Shown piece by piece: positions 1 through 6,777 of a stretch of 13,778 nt of DNA. This DNA comes from Desulfobacteraceae bacterium. GTDB lineage: Bacteria > Desulfobacterota > Desulfobacteria > Desulfobacterales > JAUWMJ01. A model generated the notes under the pieces. The model did no database searches, was not told where the DNA came from, and worked only from the letters and a program-made list of their open reading frames with translations. A program made the position numbers and the translations under genes. How positions within the stretch are numbered: the stretch's first letter is position 1; each line of letters opens with the position of its first letter. The stretch covers positions 1 through 13,778 of the forward strand of contig JAUWOH010000041.1 of the NCBI GenBank assembly GCA_030612225.1. Reading direction: 5' to 3'.

Positions 1-141
1 ATGTCTCGTGGCCTGAATGAAGATGAGGCTATTTCAACCATTGTGCGGGGCTTTTTGAAAGTCGATATTCCGGGTCTGCCGCCTGAGCTCAGAGCCGAAA
101 TTGACCGGGCTGTAGAACAGAGTGATAAAGATGCGATGTAA
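1..141 (+). CDS. SufB/SufD-family Fe-S cluster assembly protein, C-terminal end (5' partial)
   Basis: The window opens inside a reading frame that runs 46 codons to a TAA at 139-141. The translation begins MSRGLNEDEA and continues with IVRGFL, the C-terminal signature of the SufB/SufD scaffold family, where an MSRG-(L/I)-x-E-x-(E/D)-A segment is followed by a helix ending in a (V/R)xGFL motif. The family builds Fe-S clusters with the ATPase SufC. The first ATG is most likely an internal methionine, because that motif sits deep in the C-terminal domain, so the real start lies upstream of the window. The tail is too short to separate SufB from SufD. The next gene starts 204 bp downstream after a repeat-bearing spacer, so an operon with it is uncertain. 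Confidence 0.72.
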   Translation: MSRGLNEDEAISTIVRGFLKVDIPGLPPELRAEIDRAVEQSDKDAM

Positions 142-215
142 GCATTTGCAGGGTTAAAAACGGTTCACGGTTCAACTGTTGATAGCTTTGAATGTAACTT
201 CTCGTGAAATTAGAA

Positions 216-307
216 ACTTGAAATTGGAAATTGGAAATTTAGCCTTCATGCTTTTGTATTGTCAACTCGTTTCATCTCTTCCAAATTTCTAATTTCCAAT
301 TTCAAGT
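216..307. repeat. 25-bp imperfect inverted repeat in the spacer upstream of the radical SAM gene
   Basis: The arms are 216-240 and 283-307. The right arm, reverse-complemented, matches the left at 24 of 25 positions and encloses a 42-nt loop. The left arm is internally repetitive (AAATTGG twice). The DNA could form a long, AT-rich hairpin. It has no T-run and so is not a canonical terminator. It resembles the dispersed palindromic spacer repeats seen elsewhere in this window. Confidence 0.7.
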
Positions 308-345
308 CCTAAACGCTTACAAAAATTGGAGGCTAAGGATTATTT

Positions 346-1590
346 ATGGGGACGGATATTGAAATAAATACCGCATATCCAATATTAAGCCGGATAGAAT
401 TCACAGAGAGAATCCGCAGGAGGCAAGAGGAACTGAAAGACCTTATCGAACTGCACGATCGTGGGTTGTGTGCGTGGACAAAACCACACAGCGGCAAGGC
501 CCTGTCAAAGGGATGCCAGGCCTGTAAGTCTGGGGGATACCTGTGTTTCTATGCCGGCAAAAAATGTAATCTGGACTGTATATATTGCGCCCAGGGCACA
601 AAGAAGGAAAAGTGGGCGCAGCCGGAGGGTATTGATCTCATAAATGACCAATATCATATTGAAGAGATCATGGATGCGTTTAATAATCCGAAAGCAATAT
701 GGACGGGTTCAAATGTCCGATGCATCGAATATTCGGGTGGGGAGCCGTTTATATATCTGGACAAAGTCCTCAGATTGTCCCGCTTCGTCTCCAGATATCA
801 TAACCATATCTATCAGATGATAGTCACAAATGGTTTGCTTGTCACCAGGGATAAACTGAAGGAGCTGCATGACTGTGGGGTAAACGAAATAAAATTCCAC
901 ATAGGGGCAACCCGTTTTAGCAAGAAGGTCCTGGATAATCTTGAGATGGCCGTGGAAATAATGGACTATGTAAGCGTTATAACGCCGCCGACCCCTGAAC
1001 TGAAGGAGTTCTTGATTGACAAAAAGGGGATACACTGGCTGGAGGGTGTCGGCCTGCACCAGTTAGGTCTTAGTGAGCTTGGATCTACCGATATCCTGCA
1101 TCTGAGTGAGATGAACGAGGTGGGTGACAAAAGGGCGCTGGAGTATTTCCGGAAACTCGGCGAACTGTATATTTTTGATTCCGTGGTCGGCAAATCAATC
1201 GAAGGTAAATATCTGTCGGAGATCTACGTCTCGCCGGCAATCTCCAGAGAGATAACGTATGATATAATGAGATATGCTGTGGAGAATAATATAGATGTTG
1301 TGGTAAATGATTGTTCCCAGGACCGCAGGCATCTTCAGAGAATACAGAGAAATACCATGGAGCGCAAGATAGATGCCGTAAGAGCCGCCAGTTTTAAGGA
1401 TGCTGAATATATCAGAGGACTTCTGATAAATATCGATGAACAGAGGATGAAAATGCTTGAGGAATACAATGGACCCCATGCGAAGGATTGGATGAAGCCA
1501 TTGATCCGGGGCGTCAGCAGGAAGGATGGAAAAGGCTACCATCTTAAGCTGGAACAACTGGCAAAAGTAATCAGGGATTATTTGGGCTGA
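346..1590 (+). CDS. Radical SAM protein with an extra N-terminal cysteine cluster
   Basis: This 414-residue protein carries the radical SAM signature CxxxCxxC at C74, C78 and C81 (CNLDCIYC), which binds the [4Fe-4S] cluster that cleaves S-adenosylmethionine. A GGE motif at 131-133 (SGGEPF) fits the SAM-binding segment of the same barrel. Four more cysteines lie just upstream (C42, C57, C60, C67, including a CxxC), so a second metal or Fe-S site is possible. The ATG at 346 is preceded by GGAGG (328-332) and AAGG (335-338). The substrate cannot be read from sequence; nothing here identifies it as a known activase or cofactor-maturation enzyme. Cytoplasmic, with no signal peptide or membrane segment. 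It may once have been immediately followed by the TRAP dctP gene. The family call is firm; the function is unknown. Confidence 0.88.
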   Translation: MGTDIEINTAYPILSRIEFTERIRRRQEELKDLIELHDRGLCAWTKPHSGKALSKGCQACKSGGYLCFYAGKKCNLDCIYCAQGTKKEKWAQPEGIDLINDQYHIEEIMDAFNNPKAIWTGSNVRCIEYSGGEPFIYLDKVLRLSRFVSRYHNHIYQMIVTNGLLVTRDKLKELHDCGVNEIKFHIGATRFSKKVLDNLEMAVEIMDYVSVITPPTPELKEFLIDKKGIHWLEGVGLHQLGLSELGSTDILHLSEMNEVGDKRALEYFRKLGELYIFDSVVGKSIEGKYLSEIYVSPAISREITYDIMRYAVENNIDVVVNDCSQDRRHLQRIQRNTMERKIDAVRAASFKDAEYIRGLLINIDEQRMKMLEEYNGPHAKDWMKPLIRGVSRKDGKGYHLKLEQLAKVIRDYLG

Positions 1591-1606
1591 GCAGTTACAA
1601 ATGAGA
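1588..1606 (+). repeat. 19-bp direct repeat, left copy
   Basis: TGAGCAGTTACAAATGAGA occurs here, beginning with the stop codon of the radical SAM gene, and recurs exactly at 1933-1951 across the dctP start codon. The pair brackets about 326 bp of repeat-rich spacer, like a target duplication or a recombination scar. Confidence 0.8.
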
Positions 1607-1932
1607 TAAGCGTTCACCGCAGAGCTCGCCGAGAACGCAGAGATGACAAAACAATTAGCCTTAGGATTAACTGACGGGTGGGTGGCATGGACAAACTCGT
1701 TTGTCCGTGCGTAACTACTCGGCTGTGAGCTATCAACTGTGTTGATGCGCTAAACCCAATAAAAGGTTTTCAGCTTTCGGCTACAAGCTATGAGCTATGA
1801 ACTTTTCCGACCTGTCCGGGTTAGGTGGTGAATGTCTTTGGACCACTCAACTACTCGACGACTCAACAATTTAACGATTTTAGTTCCTGGCTTACAAGAA
1901 TATTTTCTCTGGGAGCTCTGCGCTCTCTGCGG
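1607..1932. mobile_element. Putative small insertion (MITE-like) between the radical SAM gene and dctP
   Basis: This non-coding stretch lies between exact 19-bp direct repeats (1588-1606 and 1933-1951). Close to its ends are imperfect inverted repeats, 1616-1643 against 1906-1933, matching at 22 of 28 positions and built from CTCTGCGGT / ACCGCAGAG words. It also holds a strong hairpin at 1685-1710 and short microrepeats such as AGCTATGAGCTATGA near 1786-1800. No convincing coding sequence is visible. Removing one duplicated copy plus the insert would leave the radical SAM TGA only 10 nt from the dctP ATG, as in a compact operon. It could instead be an accumulation of unrelated spacer repeats, since a 19-bp target duplication is unusually long. 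Confidence 0.5.
1685..1710. repeat. REP-like hairpin palindrome
   Basis: GCATGGACAAAC (1685-1696) and GTTTGTCCGTGC (1699-1710) pair over 12 positions with a single T/G wobble and a 2-nt centre. This is the style of palindrome that REP-associated transposases act on, and a transposase of that family lies at 6126-6755. No T-run follows, so it is unlikely to be a terminator. Confidence 0.65.
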
Positions 1933-1951
1933 TGAGCAGTTACAAATGAGA
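1933..1951 (+). repeat. 19-bp direct repeat, right copy, containing the dctP start codon
   Basis: This is an exact copy of 1588-1606. It contains the ATG at 1946 that begins dctP. A related, shorter version (TGAGCAGCTACGATGA, 12933-12948) spans the dctQ start codon. Confidence 0.8.
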
Positions 1952-3028
1952 AAGAAATTCAACAATCAGCGAAAGCGCTTTGTGTCTGTTCTTACCGTGG
2001 TTATGGTATTTCTGTTGGCGTCTACGGCAGATTTAGAAGCAAAACAGCGAAGCAGCCATAAAGAGATGACGCTAACCATAGCCTCATACATCCCAGTCGG
2101 TTATCCGTACCTTTACGCCGGGCAAAAGCACTTTATCGATATAGTAAATGAGCGAGGCAAAGGTGTCGTTCAGCTCGATGCATATTTCAGCGGGACACTC
2201 CTGGAGGGAAAGCTGCTTCTCCCCGGATTGCAGGCGGAAACAACAGATCTGATTTTTCAAACCGGCTCCTATCTTCTTGGAGCCTGCCCGATCATAGGTA
2301 TCCAGGTGCTCCCCGTCTGGGAAAATATCACCAAATCCTACGAGGCGCTAAAAATAGATACCCCGCTTGCGAAACTGCAAAACAATGAATTGAAAAAGAA
2401 AAACCTGTTTCAGCTTGCTACTTCCGGTGGAGTTCCTGAGTTTCTCTGGACGAGGAAGAAGCTTGTAAAAACACCAGAAGACATGAAGGGACTAAAAATC
2501 AGGGTTGCCGGTAAAGTCGAGGCTAAAATTATTCAGGCGATGGGCGCCTCTCCGGTGACCATGTCCTCTGCGGATATTCCCCAGGCGCTTCAGAGAGGGG
2601 TGATTGACGGTGTACTGATGAACCCCTGGACGGCACAGGGACGTGGTATCGAAGAGTTTTGCAAGTACATGCTGGTTTATCCAATGTCTTATGTAAATAC
2701 CCCTGTATATGTGTTATGGAATAAGTGGAATGGCTGGCCCGAAGACGTACGAAAGGCGCTTATGAGCGCAGCGATTGAGTGGGAGAGCAGATACATAGGT
2801 TCTTCCGGAAGCATAATAAACGATGACCAACTGCTCAGTGAGTTGATTCCATTCTATGAAAAGAAAGGAATGAAGCCGTTGTACCTCACTGAAGAGGAGG
2901 TAATGGCCTTTGACAAGGCGATTAAACCGGTAATCGACTGGTGGGTTGACCGGGTTGGAGAAGATGTAGGAATGACAGCGTTAAGACACGCAAACACCGG
3001 TGAACAAAAAGTGAATGTTGAGCCCTGA
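1946..3028 (+). CDS. dctP: TRAP transporter periplasmic substrate-binding protein (DctP family)
   Basis: This 360-residue protein captures a small, usually carboxylate, ligand in the periplasm and delivers it to the DctQM membrane unit. The reading frame is open from 1832, but the upstream 38 codons lie in repeat DNA. The ATG at 1946 gives a proper Sec signal peptide: basic start MRKKFNNQRKR, hydrophobic core at about 12-26, likely cleavage after LEA32. The family hallmark TPEDMKGLKIRVAG lies at 176-189, with R186 matching the arginine that binds the ligand carboxylate in this family. The later segment ALQRGVIDGVLMNP is also typical. The ligand itself is not predictable. A weak GGTGAG lies 9 nt before the start. 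The partner genes dctQ and dctM lie almost 10 kb downstream, beyond an inserted defence island, which could affect coordinated expression. Confidence 0.9.
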   Translation: MRKKFNNQRKRFVSVLTVVMVFLLASTADLEAKQRSSHKEMTLTIASYIPVGYPYLYAGQKHFIDIVNERGKGVVQLDAYFSGTLLEGKLLLPGLQAETTDLIFQTGSYLLGACPIIGIQVLPVWENITKSYEALKIDTPLAKLQNNELKKKNLFQLATSGGVPEFLWTRKKLVKTPEDMKGLKIRVAGKVEAKIIQAMGASPVTMSSADIPQALQRGVIDGVLMNPWTAQGRGIEEFCKYMLVYPMSYVNTPVYVLWNKWNGWPEDVRKALMSAAIEWESRYIGSSGSIINDDQLLSELIPFYEKKGMKPLYLTEEEVMAFDKAIKPVIDWWVDRVGEDVGMTALRHANTGEQKVNVEP

Positions 3029-3064
3029 CCCCTCTAACTCCTTATTTGCAAATTTAAGTTACTT

Positions 3065-3187
3065 AGTGCCTGAACGAAAACCCTGAAATATAGTTTTTCA
3101 GTTTTGACTGGAAAATTCAAACTCGCTGAGATTGCTTTCTTTTTTTAACTCGAAACCGTGTCTGAACGGGGTTTTTGTTCAGGCGCT
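3065..3187. repeat. Palindromic (MITE-like) element downstream of dctP
   Basis: The left arm 3065-3083 (AGTGCCTGAACGAAAACCC) and right arm 3169-3187 are inverted repeats matching at 17 of 19 positions. Inside the right end is a second hairpin, CTGAAC (3162-3167) pairing with GTTCAG (3177-3182). The enclosed sequence is AT-rich and non-coding. The symmetric ends suggest a small mobile palindrome, or a structured 3' end for the dctP transcript. Together with the tandem repeats at 3204-3299 it fills most of the 446-bp gap before res. Confidence 0.6.
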
Positions 3188-3203
3188 ACTTAGAAGTCCG
3201 CAT

Positions 3204-3299
3204 CATGTCATTCTAAGGAGCCCTTCGCCCATGTCATTCTGAGGAGCCCTTCGCTCATGTCATTCTGAGGAGCCCTTCGCTCATGTCATTCTGAGGAGC
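3204..3299 (+). repeat. 26-bp tandem repeat, four copies
   Basis: Units of CATGTCATTCTGAGGAGCCC plus TTCGCT start at 3204, 3230, 3256 and 3282. The second and third are identical. The first differs at two positions, and the fourth diverges after GAGGAGCG into AAGCGACGAAGAATCT. The TGTCATTCTGAGGAGCGAAG word is a dispersed intergenic repeat known from many environmental bacteria; here it has been amplified in tandem. It is non-coding. It marks the left edge of the island. Confidence 0.85.
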
Positions 3300-3408
3300 G
3301 AAGCGACGAAGAATCTGGAGCTCAGGGTAAACTCCGCGACGAATAATCTCAATGATATCAAATTCTTTGCTTCATCTCGCAGCCGTTATACCGCTATAAA
3401 ATTGAGCG

Positions 3409-3414
3409 TATAAT
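3409..3414 (+). promoter_or_regulatory. Candidate -10 box for the res operon
   Basis: A perfect TATAAT lies at 3409-3414, 60 bp before the preferred res start. The corresponding -35 position (about 3386-3391, TTATAC) is poor, so this would be a weak or activator-dependent promoter if it is used. It is the best candidate in the spacer. Confidence 0.3.
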
Positions 3415-3474
3415 TGATAACAAACACTAAATCACCACTTCTTATGAATTGTGCAAATGAAGGTAAAGCAACAA

Positions 3475-6129
3475 ATGAATGAATTTCCACAGAATCCATT
3501 TCAGATACTCGATCCGAATGTCCGCTGGGCGCCGTCGCAGGAAGATTTGCAGGAGAAAGCCTACGAGCAACTTATCCCGCCGCTGGTTTATAAAATTCGT
3601 CTAACTGTAAAAGAATGGCGGGACAGCGATTATGCAGGCGCATCGGAGACGACAAAAGCGTTGCTGCAATTTTGGTTCAAACCCGATGGCCATAAGAAAA
3701 ACGGCAATGTTTTTCAATATTATTTTGCTCAGAGGGAAGCCGCCGAATCAATAATTTACCTGTATGAGATTGCAAAAGCCAAAGACAAACATGAACTCAT
3801 GCGCTTCGATTCATCGGGCAGAATCAGCACGGGTATGTTTCCCGAATCCTGGCCACGATACGTTATTAAAATGGCGACAGGAACAGGTAAGACAAAGGTA
3901 TTGAGTCTTGTCCTGGTCTGGTCGTATTTTCATAAACTCTATGAACCGGAATCCGACCTTTCCAGAAACTTTCTTATTATTGCCCCGAACATCATCGTAT
4001 TGAATCGGCTGCGTAAAGATTTCGATGATTTTAAAATTTTTAAACAAGACCCGCTAATTCCCGAAAATGGCTATGCCGACCGAGATTGGCAAAATGATTT
4101 TTATCATCTGACCTTGCATATTCAAGATGAATTAAAACCGATCACCGAAGAAGGCAATCTATTCCTGACCAATATTCACCGCGTCTATCTGAACGAAGAT
4201 CGAGAACTATCGCTGGAAGAAGAATTTTTGGGCAAAAAACCGCCTGCCGATGCGGATACGTCCAAGGGCATGGATTTGGGGAAAGTGCTGCGCAGCGCCA
4301 AAATAAAAGACCTGGTGGTGATGAACGACGAGGCGCATCATATTCACGATGAAAATATGCAGTGGTTCAAAAGTATCGAAGACATCGACAATCACTTGAA
4401 ACTGAAACAGGGCAAGGGAATTTCCCTGCAAATAGACAACACCGCCACGCCGAAACACAATGACGGCGCCATTTTTGCGCAAACCATCTGCGATTATCCG
4501 CTGGTGGAAGCCATTAAACAAAGAATTGTCAAATCGCCTGTATTGCCCGATGAGGCGTCACGGGCAAAATTGAGTGAAAAGACGTCCTCCGAATTTGTGG
4601 AGCGTTACAAAGACTACATTCATCTCGGTTATATCGAATGGAAAAAACAGTTCGACGAACTGAAAAGCCGGAAAACGCCCATTCTGTTTGTAATGACGCT
4701 GGATACCAAAGAAGCCAATCAGACCAGAGACTATCTGGAAGACAACTATCCCGAATTCAAAAAAGCCGTGCTTCTCATTCACACCAAAAAAAGCGGTGAA
4801 ATATCGGAAAGCGCTGTATCCAAAAGAGATAAGAATGAACTGGAGAAACTGCGCAAGGCGGCGGATGCGGTCGATGAAGATACATCGCTTTACAAAGCCG
4901 TGGTGTCGGTGATGATGCTGCGTGAAGGTTGGGACGTGCGCAATGTGATGACCATAGTAGGATTACGTCCCTTTAAGGCGCCTTCTAATATTTTACCCGA
5001 GCAAACGATAGGGAGAGGCTTGCGCAAAATGTTCGGCATGGATGTTAAAGAAGAACTGGTGGTGGTGGGCACGCCTGCCTTTATCGAGTTTGTGGAATCT
5101 ATTAAAACCGAGGGCGTGGAATTCGGCTATCGCCCTATGGGAGAAACGGGTAAATCCCGCAACCCGATTATTGTGGAAATCGACAGCGACAATGAAAAAA
5201 AGGATCTGGATAGACTGGATATTCCCATTCCTGTGCTGACCCCGCGTATCCATCGGGATTATAAAAATCTGGAGGATATTCAGGTTGACGCCATGCACGC
5301 CGCCCTCATTCACCTGAAACAATTCAGTGAAAATGAACTGAAAGAAATCGTGTTCACCGATATCGATGGCGAATTTTCCCATAAAATCGAGTTTACCGAT
5401 ACGCTTCCCGATTACCGCAATGTGGTCGGTTTTTTTACGCAAGCCATTTTGAAAGAAAGCCGCCTGGTGAGCGGGTTCAATATTCTTTATCCCAAGATGG
5501 AGCAGTTTATTCGGCACAAATTGTTTGGCAAAGGCATGAACATTGAAGACCCCAATATTTTAAGGAATCTCTCCGAAGTGGAGGCAAAACAGACCCTATA
5601 CAGCACATTCAAAAAGGCGATCGATGACCTGACCGTCAAAGACAAGGGTTCCGCTCAAATCAGAAATTTTATCTCCCTGCGCAAAGCCAGGCCGCTGGTG
5701 GTGGATAACCAGCCCTATCTGGTGGCGCAGAAAAGCGTGTTCAATAAAATCATCGGCGACAGCCGGTTTGAACTGGAATTTGCCGCCTTTCTGGAAAACT
5801 GCACGGATATTATTTCCTTTGCCAAAAATTATCAAACCCTCAATTTCAAGATCGAGTATCAGGGCGAGGACGGCAATATCCACGATTTTCACCCTGATTT
5901 TTTCATCAAGAAGACCGAACAGGAGATTTATATTGCCGAGACCAAAGGCAGGGAGGATCTGGACGATGTGCGCAAGATAAAACGCCTGCAAATCTGGTGC
6001 AGCGACGTCGATGCCGCGCAGAATGAACGCCAATATTTTCCACTGTATGTGAAGCAGGAAACCTGGGAAAAACACGAAAAGGATTTGAAATCGCTTGAAC
6101 AAATTACCAAATTGTTTTCAATAAAATGA
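3475..6129 (+). CDS. res: Type III restriction enzyme, Res subunit (helicase-nuclease)
   Basis: Res is the ATP-dependent translocase and nuclease of a type III restriction-modification system and works in complex with Mod. With the start at 3475 it has 884 residues, close to the usual family length. Visible motifs are Walker A ATGTGKT at about 134-140, DEAH box NDEAHH with DEAH at 285-288, helicase motif VI QTIGRGLR at 510-517, and a C-terminal PD-(D/E)xK nuclease core with PD at 807-808, then E822 and K824 (ETK). All catalytic elements look intact. Alternative starts are GTG 3451 and ATG 3457; 3475 is preferred because AAGG lies upstream at 3460-3463 and the protein then begins MNEFPQNPFQILDP, but this is not certain. 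Its stop overlaps the next gene's start (ATGA). The methyltransferase partner lies downstream, the reverse of the common mod-res order. Confidence 0.9.
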   Translation: MNEFPQNPFQILDPNVRWAPSQEDLQEKAYEQLIPPLVYKIRLTVKEWRDSDYAGASETTKALLQFWFKPDGHKKNGNVFQYYFAQREAAESIIYLYEIAKAKDKHELMRFDSSGRISTGMFPESWPRYVIKMATGTGKTKVLSLVLVWSYFHKLYEPESDLSRNFLIIAPNIIVLNRLRKDFDDFKIFKQDPLIPENGYADRDWQNDFYHLTLHIQDELKPITEEGNLFLTNIHRVYLNEDRELSLEEEFLGKKPPADADTSKGMDLGKVLRSAKIKDLVVMNDEAHHIHDENMQWFKSIEDIDNHLKLKQGKGISLQIDNTATPKHNDGAIFAQTICDYPLVEAIKQRIVKSPVLPDEASRAKLSEKTSSEFVERYKDYIHLGYIEWKKQFDELKSRKTPILFVMTLDTKEANQTRDYLEDNYPEFKKAVLLIHTKKSGEISESAVSKRDKNELEKLRKAADAVDEDTSLYKAVVSVMMLREGWDVRNVMTIVGLRPFKAPSNILPEQTIGRGLRKMFGMDVKEELVVVGTPAFIEFVESIKTEGVEFGYRPMGETGKSRNPIIVEIDSDNEKKDLDRLDIPIPVLTPRIHRDYKNLEDIQVDAMHAALIHLKQFSENELKEIVFTDIDGEFSHKIEFTDTLPDYRNVVGFFTQAILKESRLVSGFNILYPKMEQFIRHKLFGKGMNIEDPNILRNLSEVEAKQTLYSTFKKAIDDLTVKDKGSAQIRNFISLRKARPLVVDNQPYLVAQKSVFNKIIGDSRFELEFAAFLENCTDIISFAKNYQTLNFKIEYQGEDGNIHDFHPDFFIKKTEQEIYIAETKGREDLDDVRKIKRLQIWCSDVDAAQNERQYFPLYVKQETWEKHEKDLKSLEQITKLFSIK

Positions 6130-6755
6130 AATGCAATCCCGAAAAACATCACCGCCGGTCAATCAGATTAAAAGAATATGATTATTCACAAGCGGGTGAA
6201 TATTTCATTACAATTGTTACCCGGAACCGGGAATGTTTGTTGGGGAATGTTGCAGATGGGGAAATGGTATTAAATGACGCAGGTGAAATGATTAAAAAAT
6301 GGTATTTTGAATTGGTAAATAAATTTCGTGATATACGATGTGATGAATTCATTATTATGCCCAATCATGTCCATGCCATTATTCAAAACGTTGGGACCGT
6401 AGGGGCAGACCTGTGTGTCTGCCCTGAAGATTCATTAGGCGAACACCATTCGGGCGAACACATGTTGGGCGAACACACGTTGGGCAAACACACATTGGGC
6501 GAACACACAGGTTCGCCCCTACAAAAAATTGTTCAATGGTTTAAAACCATGACAATCAATGAATATATTCGTAGTGTAAAACAACATGGGTGGCAACCAT
6601 TCAATGGCAAATTGTGGCAACGTAATTATTGGGAACATATAATTCGCGATGAAAACGAATTAAACCGCAACCGCGAATATATTATCAACAATCCATTAAA
6701 ATGGGAATTGGATAAAGAAAACCCGAATGTACAAGCACGGCATGCCGTGCCTTAA
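6126..6755 (+). CDS. REP-associated tyrosine transposase (RAYT, Y1_Tnp family)
   Basis: This 209-residue HUH-type single-strand transposase contains MPNHVH with the metal-binding histidines H81 and H83, the family segment WQRNYWEHIIR (164-174), and YIINNP, where Y185 aligns with the catalytic tyrosine of Escherichia coli TnpA-REP. The N-terminal start RRSIRLKEYDY...YFITIVTRNR is also typical. Members cut and join REP palindromes and are generally viewed as domesticated. The ATG at 6126 overlaps the res stop by ATGA with no clear ribosome-binding site, suggesting translational coupling. Residues about 90-131 are an atypical insertion encoded by two REP-like hairpins and five 15-bp repeats (LGEHT-like), placed between the histidine motif and the tyrosine domain. 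The insertion keeps the frame, so the enzyme may still fold. The gene ends next to a perfect 16-bp palindrome and slightly overlaps the longest possible mod frame. Confidence 0.88.
   Translation: MKCNPEKHHRRSIRLKEYDYSQAGEYFITIVTRNRECLLGNVADGEMVLNDAGEMIKKWYFELVNKFRDIRCDEFIIMPNHVHAIIQNVGTVGADLCVCPEDSLGEHHSGEHMLGEHTLGKHTLGEHTGSPLQKIVQWFKTMTINEYIRSVKQHGWQPFNGKLWQRNYWEHIIRDENELNRNREYIINNPLKWELDKENPNVQARHAVP
6403..6424. repeat. REP-like hairpin inside the RAYT reading frame
   Basis: GGGCAGAC (6403-6410), loop CTGTGT, GTCTGCCC (6417-6424): a perfect 8-bp stem. It is translated in frame as part of the insertion GADLCVCP. Confidence 0.85.
6432..6518 (+). repeat. Five 15-bp in-frame tandem repeats ending in a REP-like hairpin
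   Basis: Units of the type ACATTGGGCGAACAC start at 6432, 6447, 6462, 6477 and 6492. They encode LGEHH, SGEHM, LGEHT, LGKHT and LGEHT-like steps. The last unit provides the left arm of a second perfect hairpin, GGGCGAAC (6497-6504), loop ACACAG, GTTCGCCC (6511-6518). The array looks like slippage or duplication of one palindrome arm. Confidence 0.85.
6735..6750. repeat. Perfect 16-bp palindrome at the RAYT-mod junction
   Basis: GCACGGCATGCCGTGC is fully self-complementary. It encodes the last residues of the RAYT and lies 27 bp before the mod start. It may be a REP-like substrate retained at the end of the RAYT, or could modulate mod translation through a hairpin. Confidence 0.85.
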
Positions 6756-6777
6756 TGATGAATTAAAGGGAAATATT

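Noticed and set aside
1832..1945. N-terminal extension of DctP by 38 codons
   Set aside because: The extension is encoded by repeat-type spacer DNA and would bury the signal peptide; the ATG at 1946 gives a normal Sec signal.
3162..3182. Rho-independent terminator after dctP
   Set aside because: The stem CTGAAC/GTTCAG has its T-run in the loop rather than after the stem.
3204..3299. CRISPR array
   Set aside because: The 26-bp units are directly adjacent with no spacers, and no cas gene is nearby.
4993..5517. 174-codon open frame on the minus strand
   Set aside because: It is antisense to the helicase region of res, lacks recognisable motifs, and fits a shadow of the real gene's codon pattern; the same holds for minus-strand frames at 5596-6102 and 1195-1617.
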